Shown one piece after another: positions 45,439 to 58,100 of a stretch of 64,000 nt of DNA. A model generated the notes under the pieces. It was given only the letters and a program-made list of their open reading frames with translations. It was not told the DNA's origin and ran no database searches. The first letter of the stretch is position 1. Every line of letters begins with the position of its first letter. Origin of the DNA: Mycobacterium sp. EPa45 (GTDB lineage: Bacteria > Actinomycetota > Actinomycetes > Mycobacteriales > Mycobacteriaceae). Location: NCBI RefSeq assembly GCF_001021385.1, contig NZ_CP011773.1, forward strand, positions 4,712,001 through 4,776,000, written 5' to 3'. Made by a program: the position numbers and the translations under genes.

Positions 45439-46026
45439 GTGATCGAAGGACGTTTGCCCGACGTTGAGCAAACTCAGCCCGATGTCACCACCCTCCCTCG
45501 CCGCGACGTCCTCGTGCCGCCCCCAGAGGACCCGTCGCCGCCACCACCGCAGGTAGAAAGCTCCGCTCGCAAGGGTCGTCGAAACCAGGGGCTCATGCTG
45601 AAGTCGTTGAGCCGGTTGTGGATTCCGCTGGTGGTCATCGCCGTGCTCGCCGCCGGCGGTCTGACCGTGTCCCGCCTGCACAACATCTTTGGAAATGAGA
45701 AGTCCCTGACTTACGGCGACACCAAGAACGAGAAGAGCAAGCCGTACAACCCCAAGCACATGAAGTACGAAGTCTTCGGCCCGCCGGGAACGGCAGCTCA
45801 GATCAGTTACTTCAACGAGGACGGTGACCCGCAGAATCAGAACGTGACCCTGCCGTGGTCGTTGGAGTTCCCGATCTCCTCGGCCGCGGGCATCGGCAGC
45901 ATCGCTGCGCAGGGTGACAGTCCGACCATCGGTTGCCGTATCACGGTGGATGGCGTCGTCAAGTCGGAGAACACCACGACGCACGAAGTCAGCTCGTTCG
46001 TCTCCTGTCTGTTGAAGGCCGCATGA
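45439..46026 (+). CDS. MmpS-family transport accessory protein
   Basis: Accessory partner of an MmpL transporter, with one membrane segment ([18 protein letters not shown]), a beta-rich periplasmic domain ([17 protein letters not shown]) and a C-terminal cysteine pair. Counting from MLKSLSRLW (ATG 45595) gives 143 residues, the usual MmpS4 length. The frame extends upstream with a proline-rich cytosolic part, and a GTG at 45439 has GGGAAAGG before it, giving 195 residues. The start is therefore uncertain. Its stop overlaps the mmpL ATG. MmpS4 helps export GPLs. Confidence 0.85.
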   Translation: MIEGRLPDVEQTQPDVTTLPRRDVLVPPPEDPSPPPPQVESSARKGRRNQGLMLKSLSRLWIPLVVIAVLAAGGLTVSRLHNIFGNEKSLTYGDTKNEKSKPYNPKHMKYEVFGPPGTAAQISYFNEDGDPQNQNVTLPWSLEFPISSAAGIGSIAAQGDSPTIGCRITVDGVVKSENTTTHEVSSFVSCLLKAA

Positions 46027-48905
46027 GCACGCATCAACTGCAGGCCGAACGCGGCCGGGTACCGCAGCTGATCCGCCGATTCTCGGTGCTGGTGATCCTG
46101 GGATGGCTGGCAGTCATCGTCGGACTGACCCTGGGCGTTCCCACCCTGGAGCAGGTCGAGGCCGAGCACGCTGTCTCGCAGAACCCCACCGATGCACCGT
46201 CGTTCCAGGCGACTCAACGGATGTCCAAGGCCTTCGAAGAATCCGTTTCCGGTACCGCGGCGGCGATGATCGTCCTCGAAGGTCAGCAACCCCTCGGCGA
46301 CGACGCGCACGAGTACTACGACCGCCTGATCCGGCAGTTGCGCAGCGACACCAAGCATGTGCAGCACATCCAGAATTTCTGGGGCGACCCGCTCACCAGC
46401 GCGGCCGCCGAAAGCGACGACGGCAAGGCCGCATATGTGCAGCTGGGGCTGACCGGCAAACCCGGCGAGGCCTTGGCCAATGAATCGGTCCAGGCCGTCC
46501 AGCACATCGTCGCACAAACCCCTGCCCCGCCGGGGATCAAGACCTATGTGACCGGTCCCGCCGCGCTGGCCGCCGATATGAGCGTCAGCGGCAACAGCAC
46601 GGTCACCACGATCACGTTGGTGAGCATCGCGGTGATCCTGGTGACGCTGCTCCTGGTCTACCGATCCCCGCTGACCGTGATCTTGCTGTTGCTGGTGGTC
46701 GGCATACAGCTGCAGGCGGCGCGCGGTTTCGTCGCGCTACTCGGACACCACGAAGTAATCGGCCTGACGACCTTCGCGGTGAATCTGCTGGTGGCGTTGG
46801 TGATCGCGGCCGGAACCGACTATGGCATCTTCTTCATCGGGCGTTATCACGAGGCGCGTCTGGCCGGCGAGGACCGGGAGACGGCGTTCTACACGACGTA
46901 CCGCGGGGTGGCCCATGTTGTCCTCGCCACCGGCCTGACGGTCGCCGGCGCGACGCTGTGCCTCAGTTTCACGCGACTGCCCGCCTTCCAGGCTCTCGGC
47001 GTTCCGTGCGCGGTGGGCATCCTCGTCGCGGTCGCGGTGGCGCTCACACTCGTCCCGGCGGTCATCGCGGCGGGGAGTCGTTTCGGGCTGTTCGACCCCA
47101 AGCGCAAAGCCGCGGCCCGCGGCTGGCGGCGTATCGGGACGGCCATCGTCCGCTGGCCAGCGCCGATCCTGATCGCGTCGCTGGCGGTGACGATGATCGG
47201 CCTGCTGACGCTGCCGGGCTTCAAGCCCGACTACAACGACCAGCACTTCCTGCCCAGGAATATTCCCGCCACCCAGGGAATCGAGGCTGCTTCACGGCAT
47301 TTCGGGCCTGCGGCGATGATGTCGCCCGAAGTGTTGATGGTGGAGACCGATCACGACCTGCGGAACTCGGCCGATTTCCTGGTGCTGAACAAATTGGCCA
47401 AGGCCGTACTGGCGGTGCCGGGGATCGAGAAGGTTCAGGCTGTGACAAGGCCTGAGGGAACTCCCATCGCGCACACCACGATTCCCTACCTGATGAGCAC
47501 GCAGCAGGCCGGTCAGCAGCAGTTCATGTTCTTCCAGAAGCAGCGCATGGCAGATCTGCTCACCCAAGCCGACCAACTGCAGCAGTCCATCGACATCATG
47601 ACCCACATGTACGGCCTGATGCAGCAGATGCAGACCACGATGCACAGCATGGTCAACAGCACTCACGAGATGGCCGACATCACCGACGAATTGCGCAATC
47701 ACATCGCTGATTTCGAGGATTTCTTCCGGCCGCTGCGCAACTACTTCTACTGGGAACCGCACTGCTTCGACATCCCGATCTGCTGGTCGATCCGAAGCAT
47801 CTTCGACGTCCTCGACGGCGTCGACGGGCTGACGGAGAAACTGCACCAACTGGTCGGAAACCTCGACCAGATGGACGTGCTCATGCCGCAGCTCATCGCC
47901 CAGTTCCCGGAGATGATCTCGATCATGACGGGCATGCGCACGATGCTGCTCACCATGCACAGCACCATGTCGGGCGTCTTCGGCCAGATGGACGACAACG
48001 GCGCCAACTCGACGGCGATGGGCAAGGCGTTCGATGCCGCCCAGAACGACGACTCGTTTTATGTCCCGCCGGAGGTCTTCAAGAACGCGGACTTCCAGCG
48101 GGTTATGAAGATCTTCATCTCGCCGGACGGCAAGGCCGTCCGCATGTTGATCTCTCAGAAGGGTGACCCAACATCACCCGACGGCATTGCCCGGGTCGAT
48201 GCGATCAAGAGCGCCGCCGAGGAGGCATTGAAGGGGACCCCGCTCGAGGGATCTCAGATCTCACTGTCCGGCACGGCCGCCCTGGTCAAGGATCTGGTCA
48301 CCGGCACGAAATACGACTTGCTGATCGCGGTGGTGGCCGCCCTCTGCCTCATCTTCGTCGTCATGTTGATGGTGACGCGAAGTCTGATCGCCGCCATGGT
48401 CATCGTCGGCACCGTATTGCTCTCTCTGGGCGCATCTTTCGGCTTGGCGGTGTTCGTGTGGCAGTACTTGCTCGGCATCGAGTTGCACTGGTCGGTATTC
48501 GTAATGACCGTGATCATCCTGTTGGCGGTCGGATCTGATTACAACCTGTTGCTGGTCGCCAGGATGAAGGAAGAAATCGGCGCCGGTATCAATACCGGGA
48601 TCATCCGGGCAATGGCGGGAACCGGCAAAGTGGTGACGACCGCCGGCCTGGTGTTCGCCTTCACAATGGCGTCGATGATGGTCAGCGACTTGATCAGCAT
48701 CGGCCAGCTGGGTACGACGATCGCGCTGGGCCTGCTGTTCGACACGCTGATCGTCCGAGCGTTCATGACACCGTCGATCGCCGCACTGCTGGGCCGCTGG
48801 TTCTGGTGGCCCCAGCAGGTTCGGCCGAGGCCGGCCAGCTCGATGCTGCGGCCCACCGGGCCGCGCCCGCTGGTACGCGCCCTGTTGCAGAACCAAGAGC
48901 GGTAA
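46023..48905 (+). CDS. mmpL4a: MmpL4a-type RND lipid transporter
   Basis: A 960-residue RND-family transporter. The N-terminal membrane helix, first periplasmic domain, helices 2-6 with the proton-relay [16 protein letters not shown], a long Met/Gln-rich periplasmic loop (about residues 490-680, with a CFDIPICW cysteine pair) and second helix bundle with [15 protein letters not shown] are all visible. MmpL4a/b export GPLs in fast-growing mycobacteria. The ATG overlapping the mmpS stop is chosen; longer readings run into mmpS. It is adjacent to a second full MmpL. Confidence 0.92.
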   Translation: MSTHQLQAERGRVPQLIRRFSVLVILGWLAVIVGLTLGVPTLEQVEAEHAVSQNPTDAPSFQATQRMSKAFEESVSGTAAAMIVLEGQQPLGDDAHEYYDRLIRQLRSDTKHVQHIQNFWGDPLTSAAAESDDGKAAYVQLGLTGKPGEALANESVQAVQHIVAQTPAPPGIKTYVTGPAALAADMSVSGNSTVTTITLVSIAVILVTLLLVYRSPLTVILLLLVVGIQLQAARGFVALLGHHEVIGLTTFAVNLLVALVIAAGTDYGIFFIGRYHEARLAGEDRETAFYTTYRGVAHVVLATGLTVAGATLCLSFTRLPAFQALGVPCAVGILVAVAVALTLVPAVIAAGSRFGLFDPKRKAAARGWRRIGTAIVRWPAPILIASLAVTMIGLLTLPGFKPDYNDQHFLPRNIPATQGIEAASRHFGPAAMMSPEVLMVETDHDLRNSADFLVLNKLAKAVLAVPGIEKVQAVTRPEGTPIAHTTIPYLMSTQQAGQQQFMFFQKQRMADLLTQADQLQQSIDIMTHMYGLMQQMQTTMHSMVNSTHEMADITDELRNHIADFEDFFRPLRNYFYWEPHCFDIPICWSIRSIFDVLDGVDGLTEKLHQLVGNLDQMDVLMPQLIAQFPEMISIMTGMRTMLLTMHSTMSGVFGQMDDNGANSTAMGKAFDAAQNDDSFYVPPEVFKNADFQRVMKIFISPDGKAVRMLISQKGDPTSPDGIARVDAIKSAAEEALKGTPLEGSQISLSGTAALVKDLVTGTKYDLLIAVVAALCLIFVVMLMVTRSLIAAMVIVGTVLLSLGASFGLAVFVWQYLLGIELHWSVFVMTVIILLAVGSDYNLLLVARMKEEIGAGINTGIIRAMAGTGKVVTTAGLVFAFTMASMMVSDLISIGQLGTTIALGLLFDTLIVRAFMTPSIAALLGRWFWWPQQVRPRPASSMLRPTGPRPLVRALLQNQER

Positions 48906-51854
48906 GTGGCGGACACCCAACTCGCGGCCCATCCGGCCGAACCGACCTCCCCGATCCGTCGGCCGTTGGTGGCGCGGGCCATTCGCGTGCTCGCGCCAGT
49001 CATCATCCTGGCGTGGGTGGCGCTGACGATCCTGGTCACCTTCTTCGTGCCCTGGCTGGAGACCGTCAGCCGACACCACTCGGTGCCGATGGCGCCCCAG
49101 GACGCCCCCGCCGTGATCGCCATGCAACGGATGGGCACCAACTTCGAGGAGTCCGACTCCGACAGCTTCGCGATGCTGGTGATGGAAGGGCAGCAGCCGT
49201 TCGGGGACGAAGCCCACACGTACTACGACGGGCTGGTCCGTGCGCTGCGGAGCGACACGAAACACGTTGAGCACGTTCAGGATCTGTGGGGCGATCGACT
49301 CACCGCGGCGGGCGCGATTAGCAAGGACGGCAAGGCCGTCTACGTGCAGATGAATCTGGCCGGCAACACCGGTACCACGCTTGGCCAGGACTCGATCGCC
49401 GCGGTGCGCGGCATCGTCGACCGGTCCGCACCGCCGCCCGGCATCAAGGTGTACGTCACAGGTCCGGCGGCACTGGTGTCCGATATGCAACAGGCCGGCG
49501 ATCACTCGATGCTGAAAATGACGCTGATCGGCGGCGTCATCATCTTCATAGTCTTGATGTTCGTCTACCGCTCGCTCATCACCGTCATCGCCTTATTGCT
49601 CACCGTCGGCCTCGAAGTCCTCGTCGCCCGCGGGATCGTCGCATTGCTCGCCGACACCAACATCATCGGCCTGTCGACGTTCGCCACCAGTCTGCTGGTC
49701 GGTTTGGCGATGGCGGCCGGAACGGACTACGGGATCTTCTTCTTCGGTCGTTACCAGGAGACCCGGCAGGCCGGTGATGACCCCGAAACCGCCTACTACA
49801 CCACCTATCACAGCGTCGCGCCGGTGGTCCTGGGCAGCGGGTTGACGATCGCCGGGGCCATGCTGTGCCTGAGTTTCACCCGGATACCGATTTTCCAGAG
49901 CATGGGCATCCCGTGTGCGGTCGGCCTGCTCGTCGCCGTTGCCGTCGCCGTCACACTCGTTCCGGCCGTGCTGGCTCTCGGCGGACGCTTCACCCTGTTC
50001 GACCCCAAGCACCTGCTGAAGAACCGCCGCTGGCGGCGGATCGGTACGGCGGTCGTCCGCTGGCCGGTGCCCATTCTTCTTGCGACACTGACGATCTCGT
50101 TGGTCGGGCTGCTGGCGCTGCCCGGCTATCAGACCAGCTACAACGACCGGCTCTACATCCCGAAGGAGCTTCCGGCGAACCTCGGCAATGCGGCCGCAGA
50201 CCGCCATTTCTCACAGGCTCGGATGATGCCCGACATCCTGATGCTCGAGTCGGACCACGATCTGCGTAATCCGGCGGATTTCCTGATCCTGCACAAACTC
50301 GCGAAGGCGATCTTCAAGGTGCCGGGAATCTCTCGCGTACAGGGCATCACGCGCCCCGAGGGCACTCCGATCGAGCACACGTCGATCCCGTTCCTACTGA
50401 ACATGCAGAACGCAGGCATGCAGAGCAGCCTGAAGTTCATGCAGGCCCGGATGGACGACATGCTGGAACAGGTCAAGCTGATCGACCGGCAGATCGCGAT
50501 CATGAAGCGCATGTACGAGTTGCAGAAGCAGCTCAATGACATCACCCACGACTCGTTCGTCACGACGAAGGAGATGTCGCAGGTCGTGACCCTGCTCATG
50601 GGGAGCGCGGCGGACTTCGACGACTTCTTCCGGCCGATTCGCAACTACCTGTACTGGGAACCGCACTGCTACGACATCCCGATCTGCTGGGCGATCCGGT
50701 CCGTCTTCGATGCGATCGACGGCATCACGGCACTCAACGACAAGATGAAGGAAATGCTGGTGCACATGGCGGATCTGGACAAGATCCTGCCGCAGCTCCT
50801 CGAGCAGATCCCGCAGATGATCGCGATCATGGAATCCATGCGCGGCATGATGCTGAAGATGCACAGCACCATGTCGGGGACGTTCAGCGTGCTCGACGAC
50901 TCGAACTCCAATACCACCGCCATGGGACAGGCATTCGACGCCGCGCAGGACGACGATTCGTTCTATTTGCCGCCGGAAGTCTTCGAGAATGAAGACTTCA
51001 AGCACGCGATGAGTGCCTACATATCGCCCGACGGCAAGTCGGCGCGGTTCATCATCTCCCATAAGGACGACCCGGCCTCCCCCGCCGGAATCGCAAGCAT
51101 TCCCAAGATCCGATCCGCAGCCGAGGAAGCCCTCAAGACCACGCCGTTGCAGGGCTCCAAGATCTATATCGCCGGCACGGCAGCAACATTCAAGGACTTC
51201 AGTGACGGGTCCAAGTACGACCTCTGGATCGCGGCGGTCGGCGCACTCTGTCTCATTTTCATCATCATGCTTCTCATCACCCGAAGCCTGATCGCCGCCC
51301 TGGTGATCGTGGGCACGGTGGCGCTGTCGCTGGGCGCATCCTTCGGCCTCTCGGTGCTGCTGTGGCAATACATCCTCGGCATCAAACTGCACTGGATGGT
51401 GCTGCCGATGTCGGTGATCGTGTTGCTGGCGGTCGGTTCCGACTACAACCTGCTGCTGGTGTCCCGGATCAAAGAGGAATTGGCCGCCGGTATCAACACC
51501 GGCATCATCCGGGCTATGGGCGGTACCGGCAAGGTCGTGACCAACGCCGGCCTGGTGTTCGCATTCACGATGGCCGCGATGGTGTCCAGCGATCTGCAGA
51601 TCATCGGTCAGGTCGGCACCACCGTCGGCATGGGCCTGTTGTTCGACACCCTGGTGGTGCGCTCGTTCATGACACCGACGATCGCGGTGCTGCTCGGGCG
51701 ATGGTTCTGGTGGCCGCAACGGGTTCGTCCCCGCCCGGCCAGCACCATGCTCCGGTCAACGGGCACGCGTGCGTCGGTGCGCGCCCACATGCTGCCGCGT
51801 GAAGACCGCGACGACGACCCGATCACCGCCGAAATCCCAAAGACGTCAGTCTGA
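48906..51854 (+). CDS. mmpL4b: MmpL4b-type RND lipid transporter
   Basis: A 982-residue second MmpL, starting GTG directly after the previous stop. It keeps [16 protein letters not shown], the Met-rich loop with CYDIPICW and [15 protein letters not shown]. The pair likely forms a hetero-complex, as for MmpL4a/4b. Its end is eight bases from the convergent rmlC-rmlD stop, so the two operons face each other with no visible terminator hairpin. Confidence 0.92.
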   Translation: MADTQLAAHPAEPTSPIRRPLVARAIRVLAPVIILAWVALTILVTFFVPWLETVSRHHSVPMAPQDAPAVIAMQRMGTNFEESDSDSFAMLVMEGQQPFGDEAHTYYDGLVRALRSDTKHVEHVQDLWGDRLTAAGAISKDGKAVYVQMNLAGNTGTTLGQDSIAAVRGIVDRSAPPPGIKVYVTGPAALVSDMQQAGDHSMLKMTLIGGVIIFIVLMFVYRSLITVIALLLTVGLEVLVARGIVALLADTNIIGLSTFATSLLVGLAMAAGTDYGIFFFGRYQETRQAGDDPETAYYTTYHSVAPVVLGSGLTIAGAMLCLSFTRIPIFQSMGIPCAVGLLVAVAVAVTLVPAVLALGGRFTLFDPKHLLKNRRWRRIGTAVVRWPVPILLATLTISLVGLLALPGYQTSYNDRLYIPKELPANLGNAAADRHFSQARMMPDILMLESDHDLRNPADFLILHKLAKAIFKVPGISRVQGITRPEGTPIEHTSIPFLLNMQNAGMQSSLKFMQARMDDMLEQVKLIDRQIAIMKRMYELQKQLNDITHDSFVTTKEMSQVVTLLMGSAADFDDFFRPIRNYLYWEPHCYDIPICWAIRSVFDAIDGITALNDKMKEMLVHMADLDKILPQLLEQIPQMIAIMESMRGMMLKMHSTMSGTFSVLDDSNSNTTAMGQAFDAAQDDDSFYLPPEVFENEDFKHAMSAYISPDGKSARFIISHKDDPASPAGIASIPKIRSAAEEALKTTPLQGSKIYIAGTAATFKDFSDGSKYDLWIAAVGALCLIFIIMLLITRSLIAALVIVGTVALSLGASFGLSVLLWQYILGIKLHWMVLPMSVIVLLAVGSDYNLLLVSRIKEELAAGINTGIIRAMGGTGKVVTNAGLVFAFTMAAMVSSDLQIIGQVGTTVGMGLLFDTLVVRSFMTPTIAVLLGRWFWWPQRVRPRPASTMLRSTGTRASVRAHMLPREDRDDDPITAEIPKTSV

Positions 51855-51862
51855 TTCGGTAA

Positions 51863-53302
51863 TCACTGACCGGTCCCGGACGTGGCCCGGGTCTCCATCC
51901 GCACATAGTTCTCGAGCGACTCGCCGGCGTCGGCGGGCGTAAATCCGGTGGCCGCGATCTTCGCTAGGTCCAGGACCCCGTTGGCCGGCCGCGGCGACAC
52001 CGGGCTGGTGGCGGAGCTGAAGTACTCCGCCGTGGAAACCCCGGTCACCCGCGACGGGTCATGACCCGCCAACTCGAAGACCCGCCGCGCCACCTCCGCC
52101 CATGAGGTGACCGGCCCAGATCCGGTCACGTTGTACGTCCCGTACGGCGCACGGCTCTCGAGCAGGTGCCGGATCGCCCGAGCCAGTTCCGAGGTGAACG
52201 TCAAACGCCCGATCTGGTCGTCGACCACCGACGGGTCGACACCGCGTTCGGCCAGAGAAAGCATGGTGCGCACGAAGTTTCGGCCTTCGCCGATAACCCA
52301 GGAGGTCCGCACGATGTAGTGACGAGGCACGGTAGAGATGATCTGATCGCCGGCCGCCTTGGTCTGCCCATACACCCCAAGAGGGCACAGAAGATCGTCC
52401 TCGCGGTAGGGCCGCGTCGAGGTGCCGTCGAAGACGTAGTCCGTCGACACGTGCACCACGGTCAGTCGGTGCGCGGCGGCGACGCGCGCGAGATTCGCGA
52501 CGCCGATGACGTTTGCCGCCCAGGCAGCGACCCGCCCGTCGGGAGTCTCGGCGGCATCGACCGCCGTATACGCCGCGGCATTGATGATCGTGGAATACTC
52601 GCGCCAGGCACGCGTCGATGCGAAATCGTCAGAGCTGAGGTCGAATTCGGGGAGATCGACGTACTCGAGGTGCGAAACACCCTCGAAGGCCGCTTGCAAT
52701 GCCCGGCCCAATTGCCCGCCGCAGCCGATCACCAGGATCTTGCGCGGCTGGATCGGCACAACCGAGGACAGCGGGCCCTGGGCCAGATCCTTGGCCGACA
52801 GCTCGGCCTGATCCAACGGAATCGGCCAGTCGATCGCGACGGTCGCATCCCCCGGATGCAGCGACGTGTAGACACCGTCCGGCGAGTAGTGGTCGTTGAC
52901 CAGGTAGGTGTAGGCGGTGTTCGGCTCCAGCGTCTGGAAGCCGTTGCCGACCCCCTGCGGCACGAAGACGGCACGCGACGGATCGACCTCTGCGGTGACG
53001 ACCGTCCCGAACGTCGGGCCGTCGCGCAGATCGACCCATGCGCAGAAAATCCGTCCGGTCGCCACCGAGATGTACTTGTCCCACGGCTCGGCGTGGATGC
53101 CGCGGGTCGTGCCCGCCGAGGAGTTGAACGACACGTTGTTCTGTACCGGCCCGAAGTCCGGCATCCCCGCGGCCACCATCTTCTCGCGCTGCCAGTTCTC
53201 CTTGAACCAGCCGCGATTGTCGCCGTGAACAGGCAAATCCCAGACGACCAGCCCCGGAATCGCCGTTTCTACCGCACGGAGTGACTTTCCGAGCTCCGTC
53301 AT
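51863..53302 (-). CDS. RmlC-RmlD fusion: dTDP-4-dehydrorhamnose 3,5-epimerase and reductase
   Basis: A 479-residue bifunctional protein. Residues about 1-190 are a cupin epimerase-like domain with TTRGIHAEPWDKYISV, PTFGTVVTAEVDPSRAVFVP and GVGNGFQTL. Residues about 195-479 are an RmlD-like SDR reductase with VIGCGGQLGRALQ, STDYVFDG and YGQTKAAGDQI. It should carry out the last two steps of dTDP-L-rhamnose synthesis. The usual RmlC signature RGLHYQ reads RGIHAEP and the second histidine (HGF) reads NGF, so the epimerase site is atypical. The ATG follows GGGAGAG; longer readings overlap rmlB. Confidence 0.88.
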   Translation of the reverse strand: MTELGKSLRAVETAIPGLVVWDLPVHGDNRGWFKENWQREKMVAAGMPDFGPVQNNVSFNSSAGTTRGIHAEPWDKYISVATGRIFCAWVDLRDGPTFGTVVTAEVDPSRAVFVPQGVGNGFQTLEPNTAYTYLVNDHYSPDGVYTSLHPGDATVAIDWPIPLDQAELSAKDLAQGPLSSVVPIQPRKILVIGCGGQLGRALQAAFEGVSHLEYVDLPEFDLSSDDFASTRAWREYSTIINAAAYTAVDAAETPDGRVAAWAANVIGVANLARVAAAHRLTVVHVSTDYVFDGTSTRPYREDDLLCPLGVYGQTKAAGDQIISTVPRHYIVRTSWVIGEGRNFVRTMLSLAERGVDPSVVDDQIGRLTFTSELARAIRHLLESRAPYGTYNVTGSGPVTSWAEVARRVFELAGHDPSRVTGVSTAEYFSSATSPVSPRPANGVLDLAKIAATGFTPADAGESLENYVRMETRATSGTGQ

Positions 53303-53318
53303 TGCTTGCGCTCTCCCG

Positions 53319-55182
<1,864 letters not shown>

Positions 55183-55186
<4 letters not shown>

Positions 55187-58100
55187 CGCGCCGTGGTGAT
55201 GACTCGGACGCCCATCTCACGCGTCTCGTAGATGCACAGCTCGTCGACCCAGAACCGGCCGTTGAACACCGCAAGAACGCCCCGCTCGTCACTGCGCGTC
55301 GACACGATCTCGATTTCGGATCGGGTCCGCTTGTTGGTCGGCGTCACCTGACCGCGGAACTTCCAGCTGAACATCTGATCCAATGCGACCGGTTCGAACT
55401 CGAATTCGTCACCGGCTCCGGCCAATCCGGACAACCGGACTGCCGCGCGGGCCGCCTGCTGCATGGCCTCAAGACCCAGCGAACCCGGCTGCACCGGATC
55501 CTGGAAGAAATGAGCCTTGAAGAACCACGCCTCCGGGGTGACGTCGTACTCGGCAACCAGCCGGCCCAGACCGGCCTCGCCGCCGCCGGGCCAGAATTTC
55601 ACCCGGTCGAGCACCTGAAGTCGGCCCTGGTCCAGCCATGGGGCGCCGTCGAGCTCGGCGGCCCGGTACGACAGTTCGACCGGGGCCGGTTCGGACAGTG
55701 CTTCCAGCGCACCGGGTTCGGTCCGAAGTCCAACCTGGTTCTTCAGCGCCTCGGGACTGAAGAACCCGAACGCCGTCTTTATCGTCATCACGACTTCGTT
55801 GTCTTGGGTGCAGACGACCTCGAAGAACACAATCGTCGAGCCGGCACCGTCGGCGAACCGCTCCAGCGTGGACGTCACCCGCAGTGTGCCGACCCGGGCC
55901 GGCCGATGCTGGATGACCTCGCCGCCGTCGAGGTTGCGGAACACCACGTCGTCGGGACGATTGGCGGCGAATCCGTTGTACGACGACAACCATCCGCACG
56001 GCTGCAGCAGGATTTCGATGAGGACCGGCATCGGAACCGCATCGACGTGCGCGTCGGCGAAATACCACTCACCCTCTGGCACATCGTATTCCGCGACGAC
56101 GGTGCCACCCTTGGTCGGCACTCCCGGCGGACTGGACACGCTGAGCACACGAGACATGAAGTGGTACGGCTCGTCCGGCAGGCGCGGTGCCCGCCGCGTG
56201 CCGTCGAACGGCGCGTACAGGGCGCCGAAGGCATCCGACGGCATCCCACGACCGCAGGCCAGAAGCGCACCCTGGTCGCCGCGAACGTCGTTGGTACCGG
56301 CCAGGATCTGCACGGGCCCGGGTGCACCCGGCGGCATCGGCCAGTCCGGGACCAGACGCATCCCGAAGCGCCGGGCGTGGAACACCTTGAAACCGTCACT
56401 GCGGCAGAGCAGTGCGGCGAAGACAGTCGGCGTGGGCCCGTCGATGATCTCTTCGATGAAGACCTCGTAGTCGAGCATGTGGTCGGCGTCCGGCGTCACT
56501 TGCCCGCGGCAGACGAAGCGGGCCATATCGTCGGGCACCGGCTCGAACCGCCACCCGTCCTTCTCGATGGTGAAACCGTAGGCCGCCATCGCGAACGACA
56601 GCGCCTGGGTGGCCGCATCGGCCATCAGCGTGCCGGGCATGCAGGGGTCGTTCTTGAAATGCCCGTCGTAGAACCACATGTCCTTGGGCACCGCGGCGGT
56701 GGCACGAAGATATCCGCGGCCCCACGGCCCGCCGTTCGGATCGAATTCGGCGATCTCGTCGATCAGTCGCAGTTTGCCTTTCGGCAGCGACGGCGTCCGA
56801 GTGTGGGCGGCGGCCCGTTCGAAACCGGGCCCGAAGCACCGGTAGGCGTGGCCCTCGGTGAAGGCCTCGACGTCGTCGGCGGTGAAGGAGCGCTTCTGCG
56901 TGACGACGACCGGCTCGTCTCGGATCGCACCCTCGCGCGGCACGTCGTCGGCGGCGTCCCACAGCACACCGTCGGACTCGGCGAGCTCGGCGTCGGAGAA
57001 GAAACCCGCCTGCCCGTTGCGGACCGAGATCATCAGCCGGTCGCCGATGTAACAGTCGTAGTGAAAGAAGAACAACCGGGTATCACCGGTTTTCGCGTGA
57101 CCGTCGATGTGGATCTCGTAGTGGAGCGTGTCACCGCCCTTGGGTAGTTCGCCCATGAACGTCAGGTCGCATCCGAGCAGGCGGTAGACGCGTTCGCTGC
57201 GGTTGGTGAAATCCGCACCCAGCCACGATGCGAGCAGCAGGTCCGCCTGACCGCTCTCGATCACCACACCCGGCGACATCCGGCCGTTGTGGATGTACCA
57301 GGCGTCGGGGTCGACGTCGGTCTCGGTGACGATCAGACCCGTCCCCATCGTGCCGGGCTCGCCCTCGATGCTCATCACCCGGTCGGCCAACAGCAGTGGC
57401 GGCTCCGGCATCCGCACCAGCCGCTCGTACTGGTCGTACTCGGCGAACTTCGGTCCCATGACCTCCGAGACCTTGCCGCCGGCAAGGATTTCCAGCTGCG
57501 CGCGCGTCCACAGCGGTTCTTTGACCGCCGCCGGGCGCTTGCTCGGGGCGGCGGCGCGCGGCGGGGTGCTAGGCGTGGGCGGGGGCGCCGCCGTCACCGG
57601 CGGCGGCGGCGAGGCCGGGGGTGCCGGCGGCGGAGGCGGAGGTGCGCTCGGCGTCGGCAGCACCGGCGCGGGTGCGGACACCACTACCGCCGGCGCGCTC
57701 GTCGCCACGGTCGGTACCGATCCCCGCCGTCCCGACACCAGGGCGAGAAGATCCCCGCGCGACTTCAGGAACGACGTGTGGGCCTGCGCCTGCCGGTCCA
57801 GGAAGGCGGCATGCGCATCGCTGACCGAAGCGACGAGGTTCAGCGCCGCCGCTGTCTGGTCGCTGACGGCCGTGGCCGCTGCCGATGCGGCCGGCCGGGC
57901 CACCACAGTGCTTGTCTCCGTGACGGATTGCACGACGGCATCCTGGGCTACGACCAGCGGTGTCAGCTGCGTCGGCGCGGGTGGCATGACTTGAACACTT
58001 CCGTAGTCGGGCATACGCGTACTTCCGTTCGTGGACGCCGCCGGCGTCGAAACAGTCTGGGGTGCTTCCGGAGCCGAGACCGGCGCTTCCGGCGCCGAGA

